A stretch of 64,000 nucleotides of DNA from Gellertiella hungarica (GTDB lineage Bacteria > Pseudomonadota > Alphaproteobacteria > Rhizobiales > Rhizobiaceae), in the NCBI RefSeq assembly GCF_014197145.1, contig NZ_JACIEZ010000001.1:496001-560000 (forward strand), in the 5' to 3' direction. Position numbers and translations under genes: made by a program. The notes under the pieces were generated by a model, which saw only the letters and a program-made list of their open reading frames with translations, was not told the origin of the DNA and made no database searches. Of this stretch, positions 26,640-35,816 are shown one piece after another. Positions within the stretch are counted from its first letter, which is position 1; the number at the start of each line of letters is the position of its first letter.

Positions 26640-27737
26640 TCAGCGGCCCGCCGTGCCGGACCGCTTGCGGATGACCCGCGACACGACCCGCTTCAGACCC
26701 GTCCGGTTGCGCGGCATGACATCGTTCGCCTCGAGGATATTGTCGAGAAACTGCCGGCTTGCGGCTTCCCAGCTGTAGGTTTCCGCCACGCGGCGAGCGG
26801 CTTCCGGCGCGCAGGAGAGCGCCCGGAGGCAGGCCTGGCGAAGATCCTCGTCGAGAGCGCCTGCCTGCCGGTGGTCGGCCAGGATGTCGATCGGGCCGGT
26901 GACCGGATAGGCCGCCACGGGAACGCCCGAGGCAAGCGCCTCCAGGATGGTGTTGCCGAACGTATCCGTCCTGCTGGGGAAGACGAACACATCGGCCTCC
27001 GCGAACAGCCTTGCAAGGTCCTCCCCATGCTTCACGCCGGTAAACAGCACGTCGGGATACCGTGCCTCGAGCTGCCGGCGCGCCGGTCCGTCGCCGACGA
27101 CCATTTTCGAACCGGGGAGGTCGAGGTCGAGAAAGGCGGGCAGGTTCTTTTCGGGCGCGACCCGTCCGATGCTGACGAAAAGGGGGCGCTTGAGGCCGAA
27201 GGGCTCCGGCGTCTTCTCGCGCGGCCGGAAGCGGTCGGTATCGATGCCGCGGCTCCAGCGGACGAGGCGCTTCAGCCCCCTTGCCGCAAGCTCGTCCTCA
27301 AGGCTTTGCGTTGCGACCATGCAGGCCGCGCCCGCATTGTGAAACCAGCGGACGAAGCGATAGAGCCATGCCTCCGGCACCGGAAAGCGCGCCGCCACAT
27401 ACTCAGGAAAGCGGGTGTGATAGCAGGTGGTGAAAGGCCGGCCGTTCTTCAGGCACCAGCGGCGCGCCAGCAATCCGAGCGGCCCCTCCGTGGCGATGTG
27501 GACGAAGGACGGACGGCAGCGCTCCAGCGCGGCCGCCACCTTTCCGTAGGTCGTGACCGAAAGCCTTATCTCGGGATAGGTGGGGCAGGGAATGCTGCGA
27601 AAGCCGGAAGGGGTGATGAGGCGCACGTCGGCCCCGAGATCGCTCAGATGAAGGATGGTGTTCTCGATCGACCGCACGACGCCGTTCACCTGCGGGTGCC
27701 AGGCATCCGTGACGATGGTAATTCTGTGCATGCGCAT
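26640..27737 (-). CDS. family 4 glycosyltransferase
   Basis: A 365-residue GT-B enzyme starting MRMHRITIVTDAWHPQVNGVVRSIEN. It has the C-terminal nucleotide-sugar site (SIGRVAPEKNLPAF, VGDGPARRQLE) and the DVFVFPSRTDTFGNTILEALASGVPV motif of retaining GT4 enzymes. The layout resembles mannosyltransferases of glycolipid synthesis (MgtA/PimB-like), but donor and acceptor are unknown. ATG 27737 follows GAGTGGGG; ATG 27731 is two codons later. There is no second glycosylation gene nearby. Confidence 0.87.
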   Translation of the reverse strand: MRMHRITIVTDAWHPQVNGVVRSIENTILHLSDLGADVRLITPSGFRSIPCPTYPEIRLSVTTYGKVAAALERCRPSFVHIATEGPLGLLARRWCLKNGRPFTTCYHTRFPEYVAARFPVPEAWLYRFVRWFHNAGAACMVATQSLEDELAARGLKRLVRWSRGIDTDRFRPREKTPEPFGLKRPLFVSIGRVAPEKNLPAFLDLDLPGSKMVVGDGPARRQLEARYPDVLFTGVKHGEDLARLFAEADVFVFPSRTDTFGNTILEALASGVPVAAYPVTGPIDILADHRQAGALDEDLRQACLRALSCAPEAARRVAETYSWEAASRQFLDNILEANDVMPRNRTGLKRVVSRVIRKRSGTAGR

Positions 27738-27825
27738 CCCCACTCGGCGAGAGGCCCGTGCCGGATAAGCCCGGCTCGCGACCGGCATTGTGCCGCGGGA
27801 ATGTAAGGGGCATGTGACAGCCGGT

Positions 27826-28758
27826 TCAGACCTTGCGATGCTTCTGCAGCCGCATGCTGATGCGCACGAGCGCGCCCCGCTGGCCGATGACCTCCGAGGC
27901 AACGATGGCTGCCTTGCGGGCCGCACGATCCAGGCCGTCGCCCTGCATCAGGCTTGCCAGCACCGCACCGTCGAAGCTGTCGCCGGCGGCAGTGGTATCG
28001 ATGATACGGGGCGCAAAGGCCGGCGGAATGGATGTGGTCGCGCCATCCTGATGGACCGTCGCTCCCTCGCTGCCCTTCTTGAGAACGATGTTCGCAACGC
28101 CGAGGCTTCGGTAGCGGTCGATCGCTTCCGCCTCGCTGGCGACGCCGAAATGGGTTACCTCCTCGTCAAGGCCGGGCAGAAGCAGCGTGGAAGCCCGCGC
28201 GGCGGCCTCGCAGGCTTCGCCCATGGCTTCCCGGCTTTCCCAGAGGCTTGGACGTACATTCGGATCGAAGGAGATGAGCGCACCCGCGGCCTTTGCCCGC
28301 CGCAGCTCGGCAAGCAGCGATTCGCGGTCCCCCGGCGGCAGGATCGCCAGCGTGATGCCGGAAAAGTGGATGACGCCGGCCCGCTCTATCGCCCTTCTGA
28401 GATGGGCGGGATCCGCCGCCAGCTTTCGCGCGGCCGACGTATCGCGCCAGTAGATGAAGCTTCGCTCCCCGGCCTCGTCCAGCCGGATCATGTAAAGGCC
28501 GATACGGGCGTCGCGGATGATGCGGACGGCGCTGATGCCTATCCCGGCATCATGCATGAAGTTGACGAGCCCCTCCGAAAGCGTGTCGCTTCCGAGGGCG
28601 GTGGCATAGTCCACATGCATGTCGGGCGGCAGAAGTTCCCGCGCGTACCAGGCGGTGTTGAAGGTATCCCCGGCATAGGAGGATTTGTACTGGCCGCCAT
28701 CGACGGGCGCCAGTTCCACCATGCATTCGCCGATTGCCAGCAGCCGGTTGCTCTCCAT
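27826..28758 (-). CDS. kdgK: PfkB-family sugar kinase, probably 2-dehydro-3-deoxygluconokinase
   Basis: A 310-residue ribokinase-fold protein with IGECMVELAP and YAGDTFNTAWYARELLP at the N-terminus, and the ATP-site DTTAAGDSFDGA near the C-terminus. These segments are typical of KDG kinases, which make 2-dehydro-3-deoxy-6-phosphogluconate. GAGGGGAA precedes ATG 28758. No Entner-Doudoroff or uronate gene is beside it, so the substrate rests on similarity alone. Confidence 0.8.
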   Translation of the reverse strand: MESNRLLAIGECMVELAPVDGGQYKSSYAGDTFNTAWYARELLPPDMHVDYATALGSDTLSEGLVNFMHDAGIGISAVRIIRDARIGLYMIRLDEAGERSFIYWRDTSAARKLAADPAHLRRAIERAGVIHFSGITLAILPPGDRESLLAELRRAKAAGALISFDPNVRPSLWESREAMGEACEAAARASTLLLPGLDEEVTHFGVASEAEAIDRYRSLGVANIVLKKGSEGATVHQDGATTSIPPAFAPRIIDTTAAGDSFDGAVLASLMQGDGLDRAARKAAIVASEVIGQRGALVRISMRLQKHRKV

Positions 28759-28977
28759 GTGATTCCCCTCGCGCAGCCATGGCCGTTCTACCCTGAAGTG
28801 CTGCGCCCGATCCATCCACAGCCTTTCATCACGTCCGATGAATAAACCAGCTTTTTCGGAAATGGCACCGGTTTACGGGACCCAGGCAGGTGGTTAGATG
28901 GTTATCCTGTTGAAAACCGTATTCACCGACGGGCCGGTCCCGGTCCGCCACAGCACGACATGCACGAGGAGTAGCCG

Positions 28978-30639
28978 ATGACCGAGACGAAGCGTGTGTC
29001 CCGCGGTGCGGACTGGTGGCGCGGTGCCGCCATCTATCAGGTCTATCCGCGTTCCTTCCAGGACACCACCGCTGACGGCATCGGCGACTTGCAGGGCGTA
29101 ACCCTGAGGCTGCCCTACATCGCCTCGCTCGGCGTCGACGCCATCTGGCTCTCGCCATTCTTCAAGTCGCCACAGGCCGACATGGGCTACGACGTATCGG
29201 ATTACTGCGATGTCGATCCGATGTTCGGCACGCTTTCTGATTTCGACGAAATGCTGGCGGAAGCCCACCGCCTCGGCCTCAAGGTGATCATCGACCAGGT
29301 GATTTCCCATACGTCGGACCAGCATCCCTGGTTCAAGGAAAGCCGGGAAAGCCGCACCAACGCCAAATCCGACTGGTATGTGTGGGCCGACCCCAAGCCC
29401 GATGGCAATCCGCCCAACAACTGGCTGTCGATCTTCGGCGGTCCTGCCTGGGAGTGGGACGGCGTTCGCCGCCAGTTCTACATGCACAATTTCCTCACCT
29501 CGCAGCCCGACCTCAACTTCCACAACCCCGATGTGCAGGATGCCGTGCTGCAGGTGCTGAAGTTCTGGCTCGACCGCGGGGTGGACGGTTTCCGGCTCGA
29601 TACGGTCAACTACTACTTCCACAGCAAGGGGCTGGAGAACAATCCGCCCGCCGATCCCGATGCCGAAATGGGCAACGATGCGCCCGAAACGAACCCCTAC
29701 GGCATGCAGATCCACCTCTATGACAAGAGCCAGCCGGAGAACGTCGCCTTCATGACGCGCATCCGCTCGCTGCTCGATCTCTATCCCGACCGCGCGACGG
29801 TGGGAGAGGTGGGCGACGGTACCCGCTCGCTGCAGACGCTTGCCACCTATACCAGCGGCGGCGACAAGCTGCACATGTGCTACACGTTCGACCTGCTTGG
29901 CCCGGAGTTCAGCGCCGCGCATTTCCGCAAGTGCATCAGCGCCTTCGAGACGAGAGTGCGGGATGGCTGGGTCTGCTGGGCCTTTTCCAACCACGACGTG
30001 CAGCGCCATGTCTCGCGCTTCATCGCCAATCCGGGCGAGCGCGACCACATGGCCAAGCTCTGCATCACCCTGCTTTCCGCCATGCGCGGTTCGATCTGCC
30101 TCTATCAGGGCGAGGAGCTCGGCCTGCCGGAGGCGGAACTCGCCTTCGAGGACCTGCGCGACCCCTACGGCATCCGCTTCTGGCCGGCCTTCAAGGGTCG
30201 CGACGGGTGCCGCACGCCGATGGTATGGGACTCGACCGCCCGCCACGCCGGTTTCACCGCCGCCGACAAGGCCTGGCTGCCGGTATCGCGCAGCCATACC
30301 GGCCTCTCCGTCGACAAGCAGGATCACGATCCCGCCTCGGTGCTCAATCATTACCGGCGGATGCTCGCCTTCCGCAACGAGCACGACGTGCTGCGCGACG
30401 GCAGCTTCCGGTTCGTCGACACCAATCAGGACGTGCTGATCTTCGAGCGGGAAAAGGGGGAGGAGCGGCTGCGCTTCTACTTCAACCTGACCCGCGCACC
30501 CGTGACCATCGAGGCGGATGCGACGCTTGCAAAGGCGGCACCGGTCGCGCTTCCGGGGTTTGCGGTCGAGGAGGCGGGAGACAGCCTGATGGTGCTGCCG
30601 CTCAGCGTCCAGTGCTACCGCATTCCAGTCGAAAAGTAA
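28978..30639 (+). CDS. aglA: GH13 alpha-glucosidase (AglA-like)
   Basis: A 553-residue GH13 enzyme with the catalytic triad Asp208 (DGFRLDTV), Glu277 (TVGEVGD) and Asp340 (FSNHDVQR) and the WWRGAAIYQVYPRSFQDT opening of oligo-1,6-glucosidase-type enzymes. There is no signal peptide, so it acts in the cytoplasm on imported alpha-glucosides. It resembles rhizobial AglA, which elsewhere lies within aglEFGAK. Here no sugar transporter or regulator accompanies it. Confidence 0.9.
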   Translation: MTETKRVSRGADWWRGAAIYQVYPRSFQDTTADGIGDLQGVTLRLPYIASLGVDAIWLSPFFKSPQADMGYDVSDYCDVDPMFGTLSDFDEMLAEAHRLGLKVIIDQVISHTSDQHPWFKESRESRTNAKSDWYVWADPKPDGNPPNNWLSIFGGPAWEWDGVRRQFYMHNFLTSQPDLNFHNPDVQDAVLQVLKFWLDRGVDGFRLDTVNYYFHSKGLENNPPADPDAEMGNDAPETNPYGMQIHLYDKSQPENVAFMTRIRSLLDLYPDRATVGEVGDGTRSLQTLATYTSGGDKLHMCYTFDLLGPEFSAAHFRKCISAFETRVRDGWVCWAFSNHDVQRHVSRFIANPGERDHMAKLCITLLSAMRGSICLYQGEELGLPEAELAFEDLRDPYGIRFWPAFKGRDGCRTPMVWDSTARHAGFTAADKAWLPVSRSHTGLSVDKQDHDPASVLNHYRRMLAFRNEHDVLRDGSFRFVDTNQDVLIFEREKGEERLRFYFNLTRAPVTIEADATLAKAAPVALPGFAVEEAGDSLMVLPLSVQCYRIPVEK

Positions 30640-30640
30640 G

Positions 30641-30652
30641 ATATTCGAATAT
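30641..30652. repeat. 12-bp palindrome ATATTCGAATAT
   Basis: A perfect palindrome in an AT-rich patch two bases after the aglA stop and 64 bases before the next gene. It could be an operator for the gene at 30716. No further evidence is visible. Confidence 0.3.
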
Positions 30653-30715
30653 TCTTTACAAAAGCGCAATCGCACGCCATGCTGAAGCCATCCTTGAATT
30701 GCGGAGGGTTGTCTC

Positions 30716-31183
30716 ATGCGTGGGTTGGCATTGCTTGTTTCCGTGGGGCTCGGCTTTGTCGTCGGCATGGCCTTGCCGGCGGGGGCAATGAGCCTCAAGG
30801 ACTGCAGCGCGCTTTATCAGGCGGCCAAGAAGAACGGCACGCTCGGCACCCGTAACTGGTCCGAATTCCGCACGGGCACCTGCACCGAAGCCGGACCGAC
30901 CACCGGGAGCGCGGCGGCAGCGCCGGTTGCCGCGCAACAGGGCGGCTCAACCGCGGCTGCGGCGACGCCGGCAGCGCCTGCACCTGCCGCCGTCGTTGCT
31001 GCCATGCCGGCAGCGATCGACCCCAAATATGCGGCGGAGAAGCCCTCGCGTGCCCGGCTTCACACCTGTTCCGATGCCTATCGGGCCGCAAAGAAGGCGG
31101 GCGCGCTGAACGGCCTTCGCTGGATCCAGCCGGGCGGCGGTTTCTACAGCCTCTGCAACCGGAAGCTCAAGGCAGCGGGATAG
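30716..31183 (+). CDS. secreted protein with two copies of a Cys-containing repeat
   Basis: A 155-residue protein with a signal peptide (residues 1-24, ending ALPAGA). The mature part has two related repeats, LKDCSALYQAAKKNGTLGTRNW at about 27-48 and LHTCSDAYRAAKKAGALNGLRW at about 114-135. Each is followed 6-10 residues later by another cysteine (TGTC; YSLC). An Ala/Pro-rich linker of ~50 residues separates them. Four cysteines suggest one disulfide per repeat in the periplasm. Function is unknown. CGGAGGG precedes ATG 30716. Confidence 0.7.
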   Translation: MRGLALLVSVGLGFVVGMALPAGAMSLKDCSALYQAAKKNGTLGTRNWSEFRTGTCTEAGPTTGSAAAAPVAAQQGGSTAAAATPAAPAPAAVVAAMPAAIDPKYAAEKPSRARLHTCSDAYRAAKKAGALNGLRWIQPGGGFYSLCNRKLKAAG

Positions 31184-31185
31184 TT

Positions 31186-31977
31186 TCAGATCCCCTCGTC
31201 AGGAATGTTGAGCAGGTGCCCGCATGCCTTGCAGTGCACCGCGTCCGTGTCATGGCGGGACAGGCCGCATTTCGGGCAGGGATAGGTGACCTTGAACGGC
31301 CGGACCAGTGCCTGCGCCAGCCGGACGAAAAGGGAAATCCCGACGATCATCATGATGATCGATGTCAGCTTGCCCGCGGTTCCCGGCAGCGTGATGTCGC
31401 CGAACCCCGTCGTCGTCATGGTCGTGACGGTGAAATAAAGAGCATCGACGAAGCCGTTGCCGGATTCGCGCTGCTGGAAGAAGAAGGTGTAGACAAAGCC
31501 CGAAGCGGTGAAGAGGAACACCACCATGTTGATGGTGGCCCGCACCACATCCGTCCACATCGAAAGATGGAAATGCCGGAGCGCTGCCTTCAGGATGGGA
31601 CGCCGCGCGATTGCCCAGATCCGCATGGCGCGCAGGAAGGCGAAGCTGACCAGCATGTGCGGCAGGAGCAGCGTGGCGAGGATCGCGATGTCGACATAGA
31701 TCATCGGCGACAGCAGGAACCGCCGCCGGTCGCGAGCAACGAGATACTGCGCCAGAAGATCGCCCATGATCCACAGGGCGAAGGCATAATCGAGCAGCAG
31801 GAAGCTCGCCTTGTCCCTCAGGTATGGCTGCGCCAGGAAGAAGGCGATGATGCCGATATCGACCACGGCCATGAAGGCCTGGAAACGCAGGGCCGCGCGG
31901 TGCTGCCCCTGATACAGGCTCCTGAGATGACGCACGAAGCGGCTGCGGTGATGATGTCCGTTGCGATGCATGATCAT
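31186..31977 (-). CDS. six-segment K+-channel-like protein with C-terminal zinc ribbon
   Basis: A 263-residue protein with about six hydrophobic segments. A pore loop and K+ selectivity filter TTTGFGD lies at 188-194, and an Arg-bearing segment like S4 (FAFLRAMRIWAIARR) at 112-126. The C-terminus is a short zinc ribbon with CPKC (234-237) and CKAC (249-252). The fold matches the voltage-gated-like ion channel family. ATG 31977 directly follows the ade stop (TGAATG), so translation should be coupled to ade. The zinc ribbon in place of a usual cytoplasmic regulatory domain is unusual. Confidence 0.85.
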   Translation of the reverse strand: MIMHRNGHHHRSRFVRHLRSLYQGQHRAALRFQAFMAVVDIGIIAFFLAQPYLRDKASFLLLDYAFALWIMGDLLAQYLVARDRRRFLLSPMIYVDIAILATLLLPHMLVSFAFLRAMRIWAIARRPILKAALRHFHLSMWTDVVRATINMVVFLFTASGFVYTFFFQQRESGNGFVDALYFTVTTMTTTGFGDITLPGTAGKLTSIIMMIVGISLFVRLAQALVRPFKVTYPCPKCGLSRHDTDAVHCKACGHLLNIPDEGI

Positions 31978-33672
31978 TCACAGAAGAGCGAAACGGTCGA
32001 CATCGACCATGCCGCGGTCGGATATCTTGAGATGGGGAATGACGGGAAGCGGCAGGAAGGCCACCTGCAGGAAGGGTTCGGTCAGGGTGGTGCCGAGCGC
32101 ATAGGCAGCCTGCCGCAGGTGGTGGAGTGTATCGCGCACGCTCTCGTAGGGCTCGAGGCTCATCAGGCCGGCCACCGGAAGGGCAATTTCCCCCGTGACG
32201 CGCCCATCCTCGACCACCACGAAGCCCCCCTTGATCTCCGAGAGGCGGTTTGCCGCAAGAGCCATGTCATCCTCGCTGACACCCACGACGCAGATGTTAT
32301 GGCTGTCGTGACCGACGGTAGAGGCGATTGCACCCTTCTTCAGCCCGAAACCCTGGACGAAGCCATTGGCATGATTGCCGTTTTTCCCGTGCCGCTCGAT
32401 GACGGCGACCTTGATGATGTCGTTCGCGAGATCGAGGCTCGTCTGGTTTCCGCGGGCGGGCAGGCTATAGCGCCGGTGCTCGGTGATGATCTTTCCCGGC
32501 AGAACACCGATCACCGGCACCTCGCCCTCGCTGGCGGGCACCGCGAAATCGGCTGCTGTCACGGCAGGCGCGCGCACGCTGTCGAGGCCGACCGGGGCAA
32601 CCGGCTTGCGGGCATCGAAGAGGGCGGGGGTCACACGCCGTCCCGCCGCCATGACCATCTCCGCCTTGCAGTTTTCCAGGTTGTCGATGACGACGAGGTC
32701 GGCGCGCCATCCCGGCGCGACCAGACCACGATCTCTCAGGCCGAAGGCCCGGGCGGCGGAAATGGAAGCGGCGCGGTAGATGGCAAGCGGCTCCACGCCA
32801 TGGGCGATGGCGGTGCGGATCATGTAATCCAGATGCCCTTCCTCGGCGATGTCGAGCGGGTTGCGATCATCCGTGCAGAGCGCGAGAAAGGGCGAGAGCC
32901 GTTCGGTGATGATCGGCATCAGGGCGTGAAGGTCCTTCGAGACCGAGCCCTCCCGCACGAGGATATGCATGCCCTTGCGGATCTTCTCGAGCGCTTCCGG
33001 CACGTTGGTGCATTCGTGCTCCGTACGGATGCCGGCGGAAAGATAGCCGTTGAGATCCCGGCCGGAGAGAAGCGGCGCATGGCCGTCGATGTGATCGCCA
33101 TAGAAGGCGTCGAGTTTCGCCAGGCAGGTGGGGTCCTTGTGGACGACGCCCGGGAAATTCATGAATTCGGCAAGCCCGATGACCTTCGGATGGTTGCGGA
33201 AGGGCAGGAGCCGCTCGATGGGCAGGTCCGCGCCGGACGTTTCGAGATGGGTTGCCGGCACGCAGGAGGACAGCTGCACGCGGATGTCCATGATCGTCTC
33301 GACAGCCGAATCCAGAAAGAACTGGATGCCTTCCGTCCCGAGCACGTTGGCGATCTCGTGGGGATCGCAGATCGCGGTGGTGACACCGTAGGGCAGCACG
33401 CAGCGATCGAATTCGTGAGGCGTGACGAGCGAGCTCTCGATGTGGAGGTGGGTATCGATGAAGCCGGGTACCACGATGCGCCCGGAGATATCGATCTCCT
33501 CCCGCCCCTCATAGGATTCGCCGGTGCCGACGATGCGGTCGCCCGCGATTGCGATGTCGGAAGCCACAAGCTCGCCCGTGACCAGATCGAAGAAGCGCCC
33601 GTTCTTCAGCACGATATCCGCAGGCATGCGGCCCGTGCCCTGATCGATCAGCCTCTCCAGTCTTTCGCTCAT
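31978..33672 (-). CDS. ade: adenine deaminase
   Basis: A 564-residue Ade-type amidohydrolase with [14 protein letters not shown], the [15 protein letters not shown] segment, HAPLLSG, CTDDRNP and a C-terminal [13 protein letters not shown] motif. It converts adenine to hypoxanthine and ammonia, which links adenine to the XdhABC pathway. Length is normal. The K+-channel-like gene is directly downstream with no gap. Confidence 0.95.
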   Translation of the reverse strand: MSERLERLIDQGTGRMPADIVLKNGRFFDLVTGELVASDIAIAGDRIVGTGESYEGREEIDISGRIVVPGFIDTHLHIESSLVTPHEFDRCVLPYGVTTAICDPHEIANVLGTEGIQFFLDSAVETIMDIRVQLSSCVPATHLETSGADLPIERLLPFRNHPKVIGLAEFMNFPGVVHKDPTCLAKLDAFYGDHIDGHAPLLSGRDLNGYLSAGIRTEHECTNVPEALEKIRKGMHILVREGSVSKDLHALMPIITERLSPFLALCTDDRNPLDIAEEGHLDYMIRTAIAHGVEPLAIYRAASISAARAFGLRDRGLVAPGWRADLVVIDNLENCKAEMVMAAGRRVTPALFDARKPVAPVGLDSVRAPAVTAADFAVPASEGEVPVIGVLPGKIITEHRRYSLPARGNQTSLDLANDIIKVAVIERHGKNGNHANGFVQGFGLKKGAIASTVGHDSHNICVVGVSEDDMALAANRLSEIKGGFVVVEDGRVTGEIALPVAGLMSLEPYESVRDTLHHLRQAAYALGTTLTEPFLQVAFLPLPVIPHLKISDRGMVDVDRFALL

Positions 33673-33807
33673 GCCGGCCTGCTTCCTTCGATTGTGCGAT
33701 TCACCGCGACTCTAGCCATGAATGGGCGCGGTGGGGAAGGGGTCAGGCCGCAGATCGGTCTTCAAGTGTGACGGCCACCTTGTAGCCGGCTCCGTCTGCC
33801 ATGCCCC

Positions 33808-34158
33808 TCAGAAAGAGGCGCCATCCACCTTGTGGAGGCTGAGTGCGTCGAGATCGCAGGCCGGTACGCAGCGAAGATTGACGGCGGCCATGGGCTTGCC
33901 GTCCGGGCCGCTGCCATAGGCGAAGCCTTGGGTTCCGCAGGTCTTGCAGAAGAGATGTTCCAGCCGGTGGGTATTGAAACGGTAAGTCTGAAGGGCGTCC
34001 TCGCCAGCCGTGAGCGTGAACTGTTCCCGGGGAAAGAAGGCCAGCAGGAAGCCCTTCCGGCGGCAATGGGAGCAGTTGCAGCTGATGGCGGTCGTCGGCA
34101 TGTCGCCTTCTACCGAATAGGTGACCTTGCCGCAGTGGCAGCTGCCTTCGAATGCCAT
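33808..34158 (-). CDS. GFA/CENP-V-domain protein
   Basis: A 116-residue GFA-fold protein. Zinc-binding cysteines appear as CHCG (residues 7-10), CNCSHC and CKTCG. The family is named after a glutathione-dependent formaldehyde-activating enzyme, but most members have no proven reaction. ATG 34158 is well placed. It stands alone between ade and the aminotransferase gene. Confidence 0.88.
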   Translation of the reverse strand: MAFEGSCHCGKVTYSVEGDMPTTAISCNCSHCRRKGFLLAFFPREQFTLTAGEDALQTYRFNTHRLEHLFCKTCGTQGFAYGSGPDGKPMAAVNLRCVPACDLDALSLHKVDGASF

Positions 34159-34294
34159 GATTCTTCCTCCTGGTTGTCCGGCGAGGCTAGTGCGTCAACC
34201 TGCGGGTATCAAGCGCCGGATCAGGGGAGTTGACAGCGCCTTTCCCTCTGCGGGTGGCGGGCGTTTTCTTGATCGAGACGACCGGAACGAAGAA

Positions 34295-34312
34295 CGGCCC
34301 CTGAAGGGGCCG
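34295..34312 (-). terminator. hairpin after the aminotransferase gene
   Basis: CGGCCCC-TGAA-GGGGCCG is a perfect seven-pair stem 24 bases after the stop of the leftward aminotransferase gene. On the minus strand it is followed by GTTCTTCG..., a weak T-tract, so it is a probable intrinsic terminator. Confidence 0.6.
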
Positions 34313-34335
34313 CTCCGAATGCCGTTTGGGAGGCA

Positions 34336-35664
34336 TCAGATATTGTTCATCAGCACGTCGCGCAGCTTGGTGAACAGCTCGTCGATCTGCGCCTTCTCGA
34401 TGATCAGCGGCGGCGAAAGCGCGATGATGTCGCCGGTGGTGCGGATCAGCAGACCCTTCTCGTAGGCCTTGAGGAAGGCGGAGAAGGCGCGCTTGGTGGG
34501 CTCGCCGGCAATCGGCTCCAGCTCGATCGCACCGATGAGGCCGATGTTCCTGATGTCGATGACATTGGGGCAGTCCTTCAGCGAATGCAGCGCATCTTCC
34601 CAGTAGCCGGCGAGTTCGGCCGCGCGGGTCAGCAGGCCTTCTTCCCGGTAGGTATCGAGCGTACCGAGGGCGGCGGCGGAGGCGATCGGATTACCCGAAT
34701 AGGTGTAGCCGTGGAAGAACTCGATCATGTGCTCCGGGCCGGTCATGAAGGCATCGTGGATCTCGTTGGTAACGAAAACCGCCCCCATGGGGATCACGCC
34801 GTTGGTGAGGCCCTTGGCCGTGGTGATGATGTCCGGCTTCACGTCGAAATACTGGGCGGCGAAGGGCGCGCCGAGGCGGCCGAAGCCGGTGATAACTTCG
34901 TCGAAGATCAGCAGGATGCCGTGCTTGGTGCAGATTTCGCGCAGTTTCTGGAGGTAACCTTTCGGCGGGATGAGAACGCCCGTGGAGCCTGCCACCGGCT
35001 CGACTATGACGGCAGCAATGGTCGAGGCATCATGCAGCGTGACGATCCGCTCGAGCTCGGTGGCGAGATCGCCGCCATGCTCCGGCATGCCGCGGGTAAA
35101 GGCATTCTTCGCGAGGTTGTGGGTGTGCGGCATGTGGTCGACGCCGGTCAGCAGCGTGCCGAACATCTTGCGGTTTGCCACGATGCCACCGACGGAGATG
35201 CCGCCGAAGTTCACGCCGTGATAGCCGCGCTCGCGACCGATGAGGCGGGTGCGGCTGCCCTGGCCCTTCACGCGCTGGTAGGCGAGGGCCACCTTGAGCG
35301 CGGTCTCGACGGATTCGGAACCGGAATTGGTGTAGAGAACGTGGCCCATGCCCTCGGGCGCGATGTCGATCAGCCGGTTGGCCAGCTCGAAGGCCTTGGG
35401 GTGGCCGAGCTGGAAGGCGGGCGCGTAATCAAGCTCGCCTGCCTGCTGGCGGATCGCCTCGGTGATCTTGGGGCGGCAGTGGCCGGCATTCACGCACCAG
35501 AGGCCTGCGGTGCCGTCGAGAACGGTGCGGCCGTCATGGGTCGTGTAATACATGTCCTTCGCCCCGACGAAGAGGCGCGGCTCCTTCTTGAACTGGCGGT
35601 TCGCGGTGAACGGCATCCAGAAGGCGCGCATGTCATTGGGCGTGGCATTCATACGGTCAGACAT
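34336..35664 (-). CDS. class III omega-aminotransferase (beta-alanine:pyruvate type)
   Basis: A 442-residue PLP enzyme with TNSGSESVETALKVA, the RGYHGVNFGG segment, LLIFDEVITGFGRLG (PLP-binding Asp) and TTAKGLTNGVIPMGAV with the Schiff-base lysine. The MPFTANRQFKKEPRLFVGAKDMYY opening is typical of beta-alanine--pyruvate aminotransferases. It would convert beta-alanine and pyruvate to malonate semialdehyde and alanine; other omega-amines are possible substrates. AGGAG precedes ATG 35664. Confidence 0.87.
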   Translation of the reverse strand: MSDRMNATPNDMRAFWMPFTANRQFKKEPRLFVGAKDMYYTTHDGRTVLDGTAGLWCVNAGHCRPKITEAIRQQAGELDYAPAFQLGHPKAFELANRLIDIAPEGMGHVLYTNSGSESVETALKVALAYQRVKGQGSRTRLIGRERGYHGVNFGGISVGGIVANRKMFGTLLTGVDHMPHTHNLAKNAFTRGMPEHGGDLATELERIVTLHDASTIAAVIVEPVAGSTGVLIPPKGYLQKLREICTKHGILLIFDEVITGFGRLGAPFAAQYFDVKPDIITTAKGLTNGVIPMGAVFVTNEIHDAFMTGPEHMIEFFHGYTYSGNPIASAAALGTLDTYREEGLLTRAAELAGYWEDALHSLKDCPNVIDIRNIGLIGAIELEPIAGEPTKRAFSAFLKAYEKGLLIRTTGDIIALSPPLIIEKAQIDELFTKLRDVLMNNI

Positions 35665-35787
35665 TCATCTTCTCCTTGGCCTCATCTGCGGGTGGCCAAT
35701 TTTCCCCTCGTTGTCAGCGCCTGCCTGCCGGGGTCCTCGCGCGTTCCGGAGGCTCCGGTTCCGTCGCGGCAGGCTGCAATCTGCGGA

Positions 35788-35816
35788 ATTGTCAGAGTCG
35801 CCCGATGCAATGTCAA
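35788..35816 (-). promoter_or_regulatory. candidate sigma70-type promoter of the aminotransferase gene
   Basis: On the minus strand TTGACA (35816-35811) and GACAAT (35793-35788) are separated by exactly 17 bases, about 125 bases upstream of the aminotransferase start. The -35 box is perfect and the -10 box matches at four of six positions. Confidence 0.5.
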
